Both the position numbers and the translations under genes were made by a program. Under the pieces are notes generated by a model. The model had not been told where the DNA came from. It ran no database searches and saw only the letters and a list, made by a program, of their open reading frames with translations. This document shows, one piece after another, positions 6,691 to 15,998 of a DNA stretch of 64,000 bases. Each line of letters begins with the position of its first letter. Positions within the stretch are counted from its first letter, which is position 1. This DNA comes from Bacteroidota bacterium. Its GTDB lineage: Bacteria > Bacteroidota > Ignavibacteria > Ignavibacteriales > Melioribacteraceae. Where the stretch lies: positions 1-64,000 of the forward strand of contig JAKAKD010000039.1 of the NCBI GenBank assembly GCA_021824635.1, given 5' to 3'.

Positions 6691-9480
6691 ATGAAAAAAT
6701 TATTTTTTACGATTCTTGCGGCAGTTTCTTTGCTTAACGCTCAATCCAAGTATGATCCTTGGGTTTTTTCCGCACCGGCAAAAAAAGAATTTACAAAGAT
6801 CAATCAAACCGGCACAACAATAATCCCCAACGGAAGATTTATTACTCCATTGGGAAAAAATATTTTAACTGCTCCACATCCTTATGGATTAGCGCTTAGT
6901 CCGGATGGGAATATTATAGTTACTGCAAACTCCGGAACCGAGCCGTTATCAATTACAATTATCAAAAATATTTTGGGAGATAGTCCGGAAGTAAAACAAG
7001 TTCCGCCCGGCGCGCAAACAGATAAAGGAGTCTTGGCTTCGGTATTTATGGGGCTTGCAATCTCGCCGGACAACAAAATTGTTTACGTGGCTGGCGGGCA
7101 GACAAATAAAATATTTCTGTTCGATATATCAACCGGAGACAAAATTGATTCCATCAATTGTTCTTTTCAAGATAATCAAACAGATTACACACACGGTTAC
7201 ATCGGAGATTTAATTTTATCCAAAGACGGAAAAACAATTTACGCTGTAGACCAAATAAACTTTAGATTGGTTGCTGCCGATACTAAAACAAAAAAATTAA
7301 TTCAAAGCGTTCCGGTGGGAAGATATCCGTTTGGTATTGCACTCTCACCAGACGAAAAAAATATTTTTGTAGCGAATGTAGGTATGTATGAATACAAAAT
7401 GATCAAGGGAATCACAAAACAAAACATGAATGAGAAAGCGCTCAATTTTCCGGCATTCCCCTACCTATCCAAAGAATCTGAAAACGGTATAAAAGTCGGG
7501 GAATTGGACGTACCGGGACTTGGCGATCCGCATTCGCCCGATGCATTCTCTGTGTTTATACTCGAAAACAAAAAAAATAATATTCACGTTACAGCTAAAA
7601 TCAAAACGGGAAATCAGATTGGCGAAATGATTGAAGGTATTCCCGCAATTGGCGGCGCAAGCCCCAACTCTTTGGTGGCAACAAATAAATTTGCGTTCGT
7701 TAGCAATGGAACAAACGATGATATTTCTGTTATTGATATTCAAAAGAAAAAAGTTGTTAATACAATTAAGCTCAATCTTGATGAACGGTTAAAAAATTTC
7801 CGCGGAATAATTCCATTCGGTTTAGTTCTCTCACCGGATCAAAAAAGATTATATGCCGCCGAGTCCGGCATTAATGCAATCGCTGTTATTGATATTAACA
7901 AAATGAAAGTTATCGGACATATTCCAGCAGGATGGTTTCCCGCAAAATTAAAAGTGAGTAACGACGGGAAAAAATTATTCATCGCAAATGCCAAAGGATT
8001 TGGCAGCGGTCCAAACGGCGGCGTAAATTTTAAATCCGGACCGGAAGGAAGTTATATCGGCAACCTAATGAAAGGAACTGTAAATATAATTGACGTACCT
8101 AATGATGACGAATTGAAATTACTCACGCAAAAAGTAGTTGAAAATAATTTTTCTATTGATAAATCAAGTTCACCAAAATTTAATGACCGCAAAAATAATC
8201 CCATTCCACTTTTCCCCAAGGAAAAAGAAAGTCCGATTAAACATATCGTCTTTATTACAAAAGAGAATAGAACTTACGATGAAATATTCGGGCAAATTGA
8301 AAAAGGAGACGGCGATTCAACACTAGCTCGTTATGGAAGAAACGTTTCGTTCACCAATAGAAAGAAAACTCTTGAGGTGGAAAACACAACGGTAATGAAA
8401 AATCATCTGGAACTTGCAAAGCAGTTTGCCATCTCCGATAATTTTTACGTTGATTCAGATGTTTCGGCTGATGGGCACCGCTGGCTTGCAAATAACTATC
8501 CCAATGAATGGGTAGAAACAACAACACCTGCTAATTACGGAAACAACAGAGACTTCAAAGAGGATTCAAAAGCACCGGGTGTCTTTGGAATGAACAGTGC
8601 GGCGGGCGCTGTTTATCCTGAAGATATGAATGAAGCCGGCACACTGTGGGATCATCTTGCGCGCAATAAAAAAGATTTTTTCAATTTCGGATGCGGTTTA
8701 ATGTTTGAACCGGGCGCTTATCACGAAAGTTTTAAATATACCGGCGTTAAATCAACCGTGAACTTTCCCGTTTCCGCTCCGCTTTATAATAATTCTTCAA
8801 GAATGTATGCAACGTATAACACAAATATTCCGGATCAATTCCGCGCGGACATGTTTATCAAAGAGTTTAAAGAAAAATGGATTGGCGAAGGCAAGCAGAT
8901 GCCTTCCGTAATAACTGCAATTGTACCTAACGATCACGGTGCCGGAGAGCGACCCGCCGCAGGTTACCCGTTCCGGGAAAGTTATATGGCTGATAATGAT
9001 CTTGCTATAGGCCGCTTTGTCGAATTTCTTTCTCATACCCCGTATTGGAAAAATATGCTGATTGTAATTACCGAAGATGATGCTCAGAATGGTGTTGATC
9101 ATATTGACGCACACAGAAGTGTATTGATGGTTATCTCCCCTTATGTTAAGAGAAATTACGTTAGCCATATTCACTATAGTTTCGGAAGCATCTTCAAATC
9201 ATTTTGGAATGTGCTCGGAATACCATATCTAAATCAATATGATGCCGGCGCAAATGATCTTGCCGATTTCTTTACGGACAAACCTGATTTTACTCCTTAC
9301 TCTGCATTAGATATAGATAGAAAGATTTTTGATCCTCATAAAGCACTCGACCCGCTTGATGAAAAGTTTGATTGGAAATCCTTGAAAGAATCACCGGAAA
9401 TTGATAACGTTAAAGAGATGATGCGCGATGCAAAAGAACAGGATAAAGACCGACTAGAAAACAGAGAACGAAAAAAATAA
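6691..9480 (+). CDS. YVTN beta-propeller / phosphoesterase fusion protein
   Basis: Exported two-domain protein of 929 aa. A signal peptide (MKKLFFTILAAVSLLNAQ) precedes a YncE-like beta-propeller (about 55-490) with repeated LSPDGN/LSPDEK/LSPDQK-type blades and IPAGWFP. The C-terminal part (about 515-870) is a phosphoesterase of the alkaline-phosphatase fold related to acid phosphatase/phospholipase C: KHIVFITKENRTYDEIFG at its start, SDVSADGHRW, and the metal-site region ITEDDAQNGVDHIDAHR. Such fusions are known in many environmental bacteria as bifunctional YncE/alkaline phosphatase family proteins; the natural substrate is not established. It likely acts in the periplasm or at the outer surface. 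It stands alone between the EamA gene and a sugar kinase gene on the same strand. Confidence 0.88.
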   Translation: MKKLFFTILAAVSLLNAQSKYDPWVFSAPAKKEFTKINQTGTTIIPNGRFITPLGKNILTAPHPYGLALSPDGNIIVTANSGTEPLSITIIKNILGDSPEVKQVPPGAQTDKGVLASVFMGLAISPDNKIVYVAGGQTNKIFLFDISTGDKIDSINCSFQDNQTDYTHGYIGDLILSKDGKTIYAVDQINFRLVAADTKTKKLIQSVPVGRYPFGIALSPDEKNIFVANVGMYEYKMIKGITKQNMNEKALNFPAFPYLSKESENGIKVGELDVPGLGDPHSPDAFSVFILENKKNNIHVTAKIKTGNQIGEMIEGIPAIGGASPNSLVATNKFAFVSNGTNDDISVIDIQKKKVVNTIKLNLDERLKNFRGIIPFGLVLSPDQKRLYAAESGINAIAVIDINKMKVIGHIPAGWFPAKLKVSNDGKKLFIANAKGFGSGPNGGVNFKSGPEGSYIGNLMKGTVNIIDVPNDDELKLLTQKVVENNFSIDKSSSPKFNDRKNNPIPLFPKEKESPIKHIVFITKENRTYDEIFGQIEKGDGDSTLARYGRNVSFTNRKKTLEVENTTVMKNHLELAKQFAISDNFYVDSDVSADGHRWLANNYPNEWVETTTPANYGNNRDFKEDSKAPGVFGMNSAAGAVYPEDMNEAGTLWDHLARNKKDFFNFGCGLMFEPGAYHESFKYTGVKSTVNFPVSAPLYNNSSRMYATYNTNIPDQFRADMFIKEFKEKWIGEGKQMPSVITAIVPNDHGAGERPAAGYPFRESYMADNDLAIGRFVEFLSHTPYWKNMLIVITEDDAQNGVDHIDAHRSVLMVISPYVKRNYVSHIHYSFGSIFKSFWNVLGIPYLNQYDAGANDLADFFTDKPDFTPYSALDIDRKIFDPHKALDPLDEKFDWKSLKESPEIDNVKEMMRDAKEQDKDRLENRERKK

Positions 9481-9521
9481 AATGTTCTTCGAGATTTTTT
9501 CTTGGAAAGGAAAAGTGAAAT

Positions 9522-10418
9522 ATGAATTTCAGAATAACTTCCATTGGCGAAATATTACATGATGTTTATCCCGAATATAAAAAACTGGGAGGTGCCCCGT
9601 TTAACTTTATATATCACGTTTGGAAATTAAACGGGCAAGGAAATTTTGTTTCGAAAGTTGGAGACGATCAAAACGGCAGAGAAATTCTCAAGTTCTTAAA
9701 ATCAAAGAAGTTTGATTGCAAAAATATTTCAGTTGATCCCCATTATCCCACCGGGAAAGTGAATCTGCGGCTGTTGGAGAACAAAGTTCCTCAGTTTACA
9801 ATTTCACCGGAAAGCGCCTGGGATTACATAGAATTAACAGACGAGATTAAAAAATTAGTTGCAAAAAAAACCGACTTGCTTTACTTCGGAACATTATCGC
9901 AAAGAAGTTTTACTACAAGAAGCACTATTGAGCATCTTCTTAATGAAAAAATTAAATACTTCAGCGATCTTAATCTTCGTCATAGTTTTTTTAACGAGCA
10001 GATGATTTCTACCACTTTCAACAAATGCAATGTAATTAAAACAAATCAAGAGGAACTAAAAATCATTACCGGGTTATTGTTTAAAAGAGAGTATAAAATA
10101 AAAGATGCAGCTAAAAGATTAGTTGATGAATACAATTTGGATTTATTATGTATTACGCTTGGAGAGGAGGGCGCGTATTTATTTTCAAAAGATGGTTCAA
10201 ACAAAACGAAGTCTTCGGTAAAAAAAATTGTTGATACTTTGGGCGCTGGAGATGCTTATTCTGCAATTCTTTGTCTTGGTTATTTACATGGCTGGAAAAT
10301 TGAAAAGATCAATAAGATCGCAAACAAATTCGCCGGAGATATATGTACCGTAGAGGGAGCTCTTCCTGCAGATGATTCTTTTTATGATAAATATAAAAGT
10401 GCGTTTAAAAACAATTAA
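9522..10418 (+). CDS. PfkB family carbohydrate kinase (fructokinase-like)
   Basis: Cytoplasmic ribokinase/PfkB family sugar kinase, 298 aa. The N-terminal GEILHDVYPEYKKLGGAPFN matches the sugar-binding start of fructokinase-type members (GGAPAN motif), and the anion-hole signature DTLGAGDAYSA carries the catalytic base D244. It would phosphorylate a hexose with ATP. AAGGAAAAG stands just upstream of the ATG. No sugar transporter or hydrolase is adjacent, so the substrate remains open; fructokinase is the nearest guess from the short N-terminal motif. Its stop lies only five bases from the stop of the convergent PEGA lipoprotein gene. Confidence 0.85.
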   Translation: MNFRITSIGEILHDVYPEYKKLGGAPFNFIYHVWKLNGQGNFVSKVGDDQNGREILKFLKSKKFDCKNISVDPHYPTGKVNLRLLENKVPQFTISPESAWDYIELTDEIKKLVAKKTDLLYFGTLSQRSFTTRSTIEHLLNEKIKYFSDLNLRHSFFNEQMISTTFNKCNVIKTNQEELKIITGLLFKREYKIKDAAKRLVDEYNLDLLCITLGEEGAYLFSKDGSNKTKSSVKKIVDTLGAGDAYSAILCLGYLHGWKIEKINKIANKFAGDICTVEGALPADDSFYDKYKSAFKNN

Positions 10419-10423
10419 ATTTT

Positions 10424-10825
10424 TTATCTCTTCTTTACCGGGACAACTACTTTTGCCGGCACTAATTCTACTTCTATTTTTTCAGGCAACAAATTATACA
10501 TCGACCCCGTAAACATATCTACAAGCATTCCGGGAATAAATCCGTTGAGTGCATTTCCCCAAAACCAAAACGAAATTTTCCGGGTTATCTGTGTTTCGTA
10601 CGTTTCGTATCCTTCCAACTCAAATTTAATTACATGATTAGATCCGCGGTCAACATTAATTTGCTGCGGAGACATTCCGAATTTTTTGCCGTCAATAGTA
10701 ATCTTTGCATTGGTCGGTGTGGTTTTCAATCCTATCTCTTGTGTTGTTGTGTTTAATACAGTTGAACACGCGCTAAAAGAAAGAGCGAGGCTAATTATAA
10801 TCGTAATAATTAATAGTCTTCTCAT
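10424..10825 (-). CDS. PEGA-domain lipoprotein
   Basis: Small predicted lipoprotein, 133 aa. The signal peptide ends in the lipobox ALSFSAC with C20 as the lipidated residue. Residues about 33-85 form one PEGA domain (LKTTPTNAKITIDGKKFGMSP), a small beta module common on extracytoplasmic parts of bacterial surface proteins and kinases. A hydrophobic segment (WFWGNALNGFIPGMLVDMF) follows. No enzymatic motif is present. A related PEGA module is used by the Ser/Thr kinase encoded at 45735-47330. The role is unknown; a cell-envelope anchoring or binding function is the family expectation. Confidence 0.75.
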   Translation of the reverse strand: MRRLLIITIIISLALSFSACSTVLNTTTQEIGLKTTPTNAKITIDGKKFGMSPQQINVDRGSNHVIKFELEGYETYETQITRKISFWFWGNALNGFIPGMLVDMFTGSMYNLLPEKIEVELVPAKVVVPVKKR

Positions 10826-10940
10826 AAATCGTTTCCATTGTTACTTAGATTATCGTAAAAAATCAGATAATAGTTTAGTATGATTGAGAACATTATCATG
10901 CAAATAAGTTTATAAAGATGTCCTCATCATTAAACAATGT

Positions 10941-12194
10941 TCATTTCTCAATAAACGTTTCCCACCACTCCGTCAATTCTTTCGCATAACTGCCACGCAT
11001 CAGCAGAACATGATTCCCGAGCGGTGAGGTAAGTAAATCAGACGCTTTTGCCGATCCGTGAAGTTTAACCTTCACTTGTGTTCTGCAAAGATTTTCCGAT
11101 GATCCGGATTCAATAATTTCTCCGTTTGAGGTCCAAATCTTTTCTAAATTTTTCCCGCCTAATCTCAAAATTGTTACTTTACCTTTTGATAATTCTCCTT
11201 GAATACCAACACCAAGTCCCGACTCAAAGTGTGAACGCAATTTATAATTCTCCACCATGCTAATTGGAACCGTGCAGTGAGCAAACCATATTGAATTGTT
11301 TGATTCATCTAATTGTGCAGGATTAGCCATCCACACGACTTGATCTGTTAAAAAATTTGCCCATAGCATTCCAAGCGTTGATACAAGATCGCCCTCACAT
11401 CCGGCAACTATACCTTCATCATTTAATTTTGATAACGCAAAACATCCTGTCGTTTTTAAGTCAACAACTAAATCGAAGCACCGCACGGAAACAGCTGTAA
11501 GTTCATATTTTTTTATTAATTGTTTTAGCGCCGCGTAAACTTTTACAACGCTCTTCATTTCTTTTTTTGACGGCTCTTTTATTTCCGTTGCCCTAACTGT
11601 TAATGAATGTAAATCGTCACCTATCTGCTCTTCCTTAACTTCATCAATCAGTAATTTGAGCTCTTCCAAAGCTATTTTAATTACGCTTGGACCCCACACA
11701 TTTTTAATCGTAGATAATTCCGGAATGCTAGCCACAAGCCAATCGGATGGTTCACCGATTAATCCAATCTTTGTATTCTTCAGTTGATTAAAAACAGTGT
11801 GCTGATTTATAATTTTTTCTAGTTCGTCTTGCCAGCCTTTATTTGTATTGTCATCAAGATAAATGATCCTTCCTTTTTCACCATCTTGATTAAGCCGCGC
11901 TAATATTTCCAGCGCCGCAGGAAGAGAATTGTTCCCCGGATGAGCAAGTAATAGCACTGGCTCATTTTTAGCAAATTTTTCTCTTTCTTGTTGGAGAGTC
12001 AAAACTTTTTCTTCGGTTCCTCCGGTAACGATCAAATAATAAACCGGCAATGGAACGTTTATCATTTCGTCAGTAAGTTGTTCTCCGCCGAGTGAATGAA
12101 GCGAAGGAATAAGTTCCCCGATCATTTCTTCTATCGGTGTTTGAGTAATAGAACTTGAAACGGGAATGAAACCAAATTTTGTGTTTGCGTTCAT
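10941..12194 (-). CDS. L-fucose/L-arabinose isomerase-like protein
   Basis: Cytoplasmic protein of 417 aa that resembles the L-fucose isomerase C-terminal family. Supporting segments are TGCFALSKLNDEGIVAGCEGDL, which carries an acidic residue in the position of the metal-binding Glu, and WMANPAQLDESNNSIWFAHCT, the region that in fucose/arabinose isomerases approaches the active site. True L-fucose isomerase has about 590 aa, so this is one of the shorter uncharacterised members. GGAGAAG precedes the ATG. No kinase or aldolase of fucose metabolism is adjacent, so the substrate is unknown and isomerase activity is inferred from family resemblance only. Confidence 0.6.
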   Translation of the reverse strand: MNANTKFGFIPVSSSITQTPIEEMIGELIPSLHSLGGEQLTDEMINVPLPVYYLIVTGGTEEKVLTLQQEREKFAKNEPVLLLAHPGNNSLPAALEILARLNQDGEKGRIIYLDDNTNKGWQDELEKIINQHTVFNQLKNTKIGLIGEPSDWLVASIPELSTIKNVWGPSVIKIALEELKLLIDEVKEEQIGDDLHSLTVRATEIKEPSKKEMKSVVKVYAALKQLIKKYELTAVSVRCFDLVVDLKTTGCFALSKLNDEGIVAGCEGDLVSTLGMLWANFLTDQVVWMANPAQLDESNNSIWFAHCTVPISMVENYKLRSHFESGLGVGIQGELSKGKVTILRLGGKNLEKIWTSNGEIIESGSSENLCRTQVKVKLHGSAKASDLLTSPLGNHVLLMRGSYAKELTEWWETFIEK

Positions 12195-12301
12195 TTCTTC
12201 TCCAATACATTTATTCTAAAATCTTGCAACTATCTATTTTTAGAATCGGTCCTTCCTTTACGCGAATAAAATTTACTCAGCATTGGTGTTCCATTTCTTG
12301 A

Positions 12302-12631
12302 TCAATCAACAACAAACATTTTCGTTCCGGTCTCGGTTCTGGAGCGGTGAGGTTCATTATCGTCCGCAACTTGATAACTCATTCCCGGTGTTAATTTAAA
12401 AACTCTTCCGTCTTTCAATTCTGTAATCAATTCACCTTCTAAAATGTAAATTACATGACCGCGGCTGCACCAATGATCTGCAAGATAGCCGGGAGAGTAT
12501 TCTACAATTCTAACCCGAACATTTCCCGCTTCAAAAGTTTTCCAGAATGCTTTTCCAGTTTCTCCCGGAAATTCTTTAGGAACAACTTCGTTCCAATCAA
12601 CAACTGTAAACGGTACATTTTCAATTTTCAT
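12302..12631 (-). CDS. small cupin protein with DHWC motif
   Basis: Single-domain cupin of 109 aa. Cupin motif 1 region reads PGYLADHWCSRGHVIYILEGE and motif 2 region LTPGMSYQVADDNEPHRS, giving His residues suited to bind one metal ion. The DHWC stretch matches a group of small cupins annotated only by that motif; no reaction is known for them. The gene lies alone between the fucose-isomerase-like gene and the TonB receptor gene, all on the minus strand with gaps of about 50-107 bp. Function cannot be given beyond a likely metal-binding beta-barrel. Confidence 0.75.
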   Translation of the reverse strand: MKIENVPFTVVDWNEVVPKEFPGETGKAFWKTFEAGNVRVRIVEYSPGYLADHWCSRGHVIYILEGELITELKDGRVFKLTPGMSYQVADDNEPHRSRTETGTKMFVVD

Positions 12632-12681
12632 TTTCTACCATTATTTATTTCTGATTGTAAATTAAAATCTCCGGCTTTTTT

Positions 12682-14631
12682 TTACCAATTAATTTTTATT
12701 CCAAATATAAATTCTCTTCCTGGCTGCGGATAACCATAATCCGATTCGTAATATTTATCTAATATATTGTTGACTCTTAAGTAGAGCGCGTAGTTTTTAA
12801 ATATTTTTTGCGATGCTCTAAAATTCAAACGCAAATAATCTGGCATTGGAACAAACGCACTTGTATCGAGATTAACCCCGTACTCTTTTCCCGTATAAGA
12901 AATTTCACCGCCTAGGTTAAGTCCGAACTCAAATGTGTAAGAAGGGATTAAAGTAAGCAAGTGTTCAGGCCTGTATTCAAGAATGTCGGTTGCGGCGTTA
13001 TCGGATCTGTTTTTAGCGGAAAGATATGTGTAATTAAAATCTATCTTAAAATTTTCCAATTGATAATCCGCGGTTAACTCTAGACCTGCGAAAACGGCTT
13101 TGCCAATATTTTGAAATTGTTTTAATCCTCCTCCGACTGGAACTTCTTGAATCAGATTTTTAATTGCAGAATAAAAAAACGTCATGCCAATGTTATTTTG
13201 TTTGTTATACACGTATGAAATACCTGCTTCTGCATTCACACTTTGTTCCGGATTCAAATTCTGATTAGAAACATAACGCCCGGCGGTTTCGCTATAAAAT
13301 TCTTTCAATGTTGGAAACCGGCTTTTGCTTGCTAAATTCGCGTGAATACTAATTTTTTCATCCGGACTAAAATTTATTCCCAAGTTTCCATTAAAAATAG
13401 ATGTTGATGATCTAAGCGCGCCTCCGTTAGCGTAAACCGGCTTTAGCAAGTTCAGACCCGCGCCAGCTATAACACACAGATCGCTGCCAATTTGTAAATC
13501 CTGTTCCGCCGCTAAACTAAAATTATCAGCTTCATAATCTTTGAATCCCTGGTTAAAATTTCCCTCCTCTTTATGAACATCCTTTCTGTAAGAAAATGAT
13601 AATCTTGTTAATCCTATTGGTCTTGTATTTACAGAAGATGTTAAATTTATTCCGAGAGAATGATCATCGTAAGTTGAGCGGAATGCGTATGGCTTTGTTT
13701 GTGTTGTAAATGTTGCATCATCATAAGAATCTAAAACATTTTTAAATTGTTCATAAAACAGATTCCCCTTTATCACAAAGTCATTCCCTACAATAGTTCC
13801 GAACATGAGATTGTTAACGGTTTTTTTCCAATCATTAAATCTCCAGTAACGTGGTTTCGAAGTGTAAATATCTGTTGGTATTCCTTTTTCGTTATCAATC
13901 AACATAAGTGTGTAAACCAAATCAAAATTAAGTAAATCGTTAACACCGAGTTTTAACATCCCGCCGCGGTTTTCAAATTGGCTGTTTTTTCTTTCTCCGC
14001 CGTTTTCATTTCTGGCAGCTGAAAAAGTTTTGGGAAGATCAAATCCGTCGGATTTTGAAAACGTACCGTTCAAAGAATAAAATATTTTATCTATTGTTCC
14101 ATTTAAACCAACCGATCCTTTTTTTGCGAAACCGGATTCCAAATTAATATCTACCGCAAACATCCGTTCATTTACTTTGGAAATAAGATTTATTGTTCCG
14201 CCCATTGAATTAGCTCCGTAAAGCAATGAAGGCATTCCCTTTGTAATCGTAATTTTTTCGATGGTATTAATTGGTATGTTGCTCAAATCCACCAGTCCGT
14301 CGTACGGTTGATAAATAGGAATTCCATCTATAAAAACGGAAATTTCTCTTTGATCGAAACCGCGCAAATAAATTTTCGATTCGTTCTTTGAAGAAGTTGA
14401 TACGAATACTCCCGGCTCGTATCCGATAACTTTCGAAATATCTGTTCCGTTGACAGATTCTATTGCGTTGAGATGAACATCTAAAACACTGGATGATTTA
14501 ATAATGTTGCTCTGCTGAGATGTTACAATTACTTCGCCTAGATTGTATGTTCTAAGAGAATCAGTTTTTGCTTGTGAGTAAATCTGAGATGCAATTAGAA
14601 AGATGAGGAAAAAAGTATAAATAATTTTCAT
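12682..14631 (-). CDS. TonB-dependent outer-membrane receptor
   Basis: Outer-membrane receptor of 649 aa. After a signal peptide (about 1-20) comes the plug domain (about 30-150) with VIVTSQQ at its start and the features IYLRGFDQREISVFIDGIP and GANSMGGTINLIS. The remainder is a 22-strand-type barrel rich in aromatic residues, ending in FIFGIKINW with a terminal aromatic as required for barrel insertion. AGGACA precedes the ATG. The ligand is not visible; the barrel is in the size range of siderophore, cobalamin or metal receptors. Since the next genes make copper-dependent nitrite reduction, a copper role is possible but speculative. No cobalamin riboswitch-sized leader is seen upstream. Confidence 0.9.
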   Translation of the reverse strand: MKIIYTFFLIFLIASQIYSQAKTDSLRTYNLGEVIVTSQQSNIIKSSSVLDVHLNAIESVNGTDISKVIGYEPGVFVSTSSKNESKIYLRGFDQREISVFIDGIPIYQPYDGLVDLSNIPINTIEKITITKGMPSLLYGANSMGGTINLISKVNERMFAVDINLESGFAKKGSVGLNGTIDKIFYSLNGTFSKSDGFDLPKTFSAARNENGGERKNSQFENRGGMLKLGVNDLLNFDLVYTLMLIDNEKGIPTDIYTSKPRYWRFNDWKKTVNNLMFGTIVGNDFVIKGNLFYEQFKNVLDSYDDATFTTQTKPYAFRSTYDDHSLGINLTSSVNTRPIGLTRLSFSYRKDVHKEEGNFNQGFKDYEADNFSLAAEQDLQIGSDLCVIAGAGLNLLKPVYANGGALRSSTSIFNGNLGINFSPDEKISIHANLASKSRFPTLKEFYSETAGRYVSNQNLNPEQSVNAEAGISYVYNKQNNIGMTFFYSAIKNLIQEVPVGGGLKQFQNIGKAVFAGLELTADYQLENFKIDFNYTYLSAKNRSDNAATDILEYRPEHLLTLIPSYTFEFGLNLGGEISYTGKEYGVNLDTSAFVPMPDYLRLNFRASQKIFKNYALYLRVNNILDKYYESDYGYPQPGREFIFGIKINW

Positions 14632-14711
14632 TTGTCCTGTTCAATAATAGTTTTAGAATGTCTGCAGTTAGTTATTTTTATAAAGGATTTGATTCCGCTG
14701 TTTAAAAGGAA

Positions 14712-14729
14712 AGGCGGTTAATCCCGCCT
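14712..14729 (-). terminator. hairpin with T-rich tail on the minus strand
   Basis: AGGCGG at 14712-14717 pairs with CCGCCT at 14724-14729 across a six-base loop. Read on the minus strand it is followed by TTCCTTTTAAA, so it can terminate transcripts from the NapH-like ferredoxin gene before the TonB receptor gene. Confidence 0.55.
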
Positions 14730-14753
14730 CAAAAATAATAAAATTAATATTGC

Positions 14754-14776
14754 TGTAATGAGAAAGACTCATTACA
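14754..14776 (-). terminator. 9-bp stem-loop downstream of the NapH-like gene
   Basis: TGTAATGAG (14754-14762) and CTCATTACA (14768-14776) form a perfect nine-base-pair stem with loop AAAGA, 21 bp after the stop of the minus-strand ferredoxin gene. The tail is AT-rich rather than a clean T run, so it may protect the 3' end or assist the next hairpin at 14712-14729. Confidence 0.45.
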
Positions 14777-14796
14777 AACTTATTATCTTAATTAAT

Positions 14797-15885
14797 TTAT
14801 TCTTCTGCTTTAGCTTTCCCTTTTTCAGTAGATCTATTAAGTTCTTTTATTTCGGAAGGGCTTGTTGGGTGCCCGATGCTGTTTAAATGTTTATGGATAA
14901 ACAAATATTCTTCTTTGGAAACTTTATTGTGCCAATGTCCCGTCAGCATTCCTATTCCGGTTATCGCAATAAAAATTAAAACCACTCCGGCTGCAATTAT
15001 TTTTTTTGAGACTTTCTTCTGCCCAAATATATTTTTGACTTCAAGAGTATCCGCAACCGGACAAGCATCCACACAATTCAAACAAGAAGTGCATTCGTCA
15101 GAACGAACAGTAACAATCTTATCAACTTTTATGAATGAAGGACACGCTTTTGCGCACAATCCGCAATCTATACAACTCGCAGCGTTTCTTTTGATTTTGT
15201 TCGGGCTTAAAAATCCAATCAATCCAAGTAATGCACCGTAAGGACATAAATATCTGCACCAGAAATTTCGAATAACAACAGAAAGCAGAAATAAAACGCC
15301 AATAACAATTAGACTGAAACGGGAGATCTCCGCAAAGAAGTAAAACATTTTTATATCAGCGGCAATATTGTAGGCGTCACTCAAAAAAAACGCAAGCGCG
15401 GTTTCCGTCATGGAAAATATTGCGAATGCAAAAAATGCCAGCAGCAAATATTTTATTGCCCGTAGTGGATAATCAATAAATCTCGGAAGTCTAATTCTAT
15501 GTTTAAATAGTTTTTTCCAGATCTTGTCGCCAAAGTCTCCCACCATTTCAGAAATAAAACCAACCGGACACATCCAGCTGCAGAATGCTTTTCCAAATAC
15601 TAAAGAGACGCCAACAATGGCAAGAAAAATAAAAAATCCTGCGGGATGAACATTGTGTATTTGTCCGGTCTGAATAAAATAAACCACGCTCATCAATGCA
15701 CTTATCGGAAGAAATCCTTCTGCGCCCGGCGGTCTCTGATGAAATTCTCCCAATCCATTCGATTCCAAATATGAAATAAATTGTGAGAACTCAATTCCAA
15801 TCCAGATGCAGAGAATTACAAATGCAATCTGAACGGCAAATCTAATTTTTTGAATCGGCTTTTCTATATTTTTTATGTACTTCAT
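14797..15885 (-). CDS. NapH-like membrane 4Fe-4S protein
   Basis: Membrane-bound iron-sulfur protein of 362 aa related to NapH/MauN and the C-terminal part of NosR. Several transmembrane helices fill residues 15-320; cytoplasmic CxxxCP motifs occur in FCSWMCPVG and CRYLCPYG. Two [4Fe-4S] ferredoxin motifs follow, CIDCGLCAKACP and CTSCLNCVDACP (about 235-280), and a last helix is near 292-312. Such proteins pass electrons from quinol or assist maturation of periplasmic reductases. The gene diverges from the soluble ferredoxin gene at 15999 and lies beside the nitrite reductase cluster, so electron supply or copper-site activation for that cluster is a reasonable inference. No nap or nos genes are present. 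Confidence 0.82.
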   Translation of the reverse strand: MKYIKNIEKPIQKIRFAVQIAFVILCIWIGIEFSQFISYLESNGLGEFHQRPPGAEGFLPISALMSVVYFIQTGQIHNVHPAGFFIFLAIVGVSLVFGKAFCSWMCPVGFISEMVGDFGDKIWKKLFKHRIRLPRFIDYPLRAIKYLLLAFFAFAIFSMTETALAFFLSDAYNIAADIKMFYFFAEISRFSLIVIGVLFLLSVVIRNFWCRYLCPYGALLGLIGFLSPNKIKRNAASCIDCGLCAKACPSFIKVDKIVTVRSDECTSCLNCVDACPVADTLEVKNIFGQKKVSKKIIAAGVVLIFIAITGIGMLTGHWHNKVSKEEYLFIHKHLNSIGHPTSPSEIKELNRSTEKGKAKAEE

Positions 15886-15998
15886 ACCATTACACTTTCT
15901 TTTAACTTATTTCCCTTCACTACTTCTTTTTGAAACAAACGGAAAAGTTTCTATATTAATATCAGAAAAAAAACTCTGTTTATCAAATCGGAATTTAT

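Noticed and set aside
14632-14796. Cobalamin riboswitch before the TonB receptor gene
   Set aside because: The leader is too short and has none of the conserved B12-box bases.
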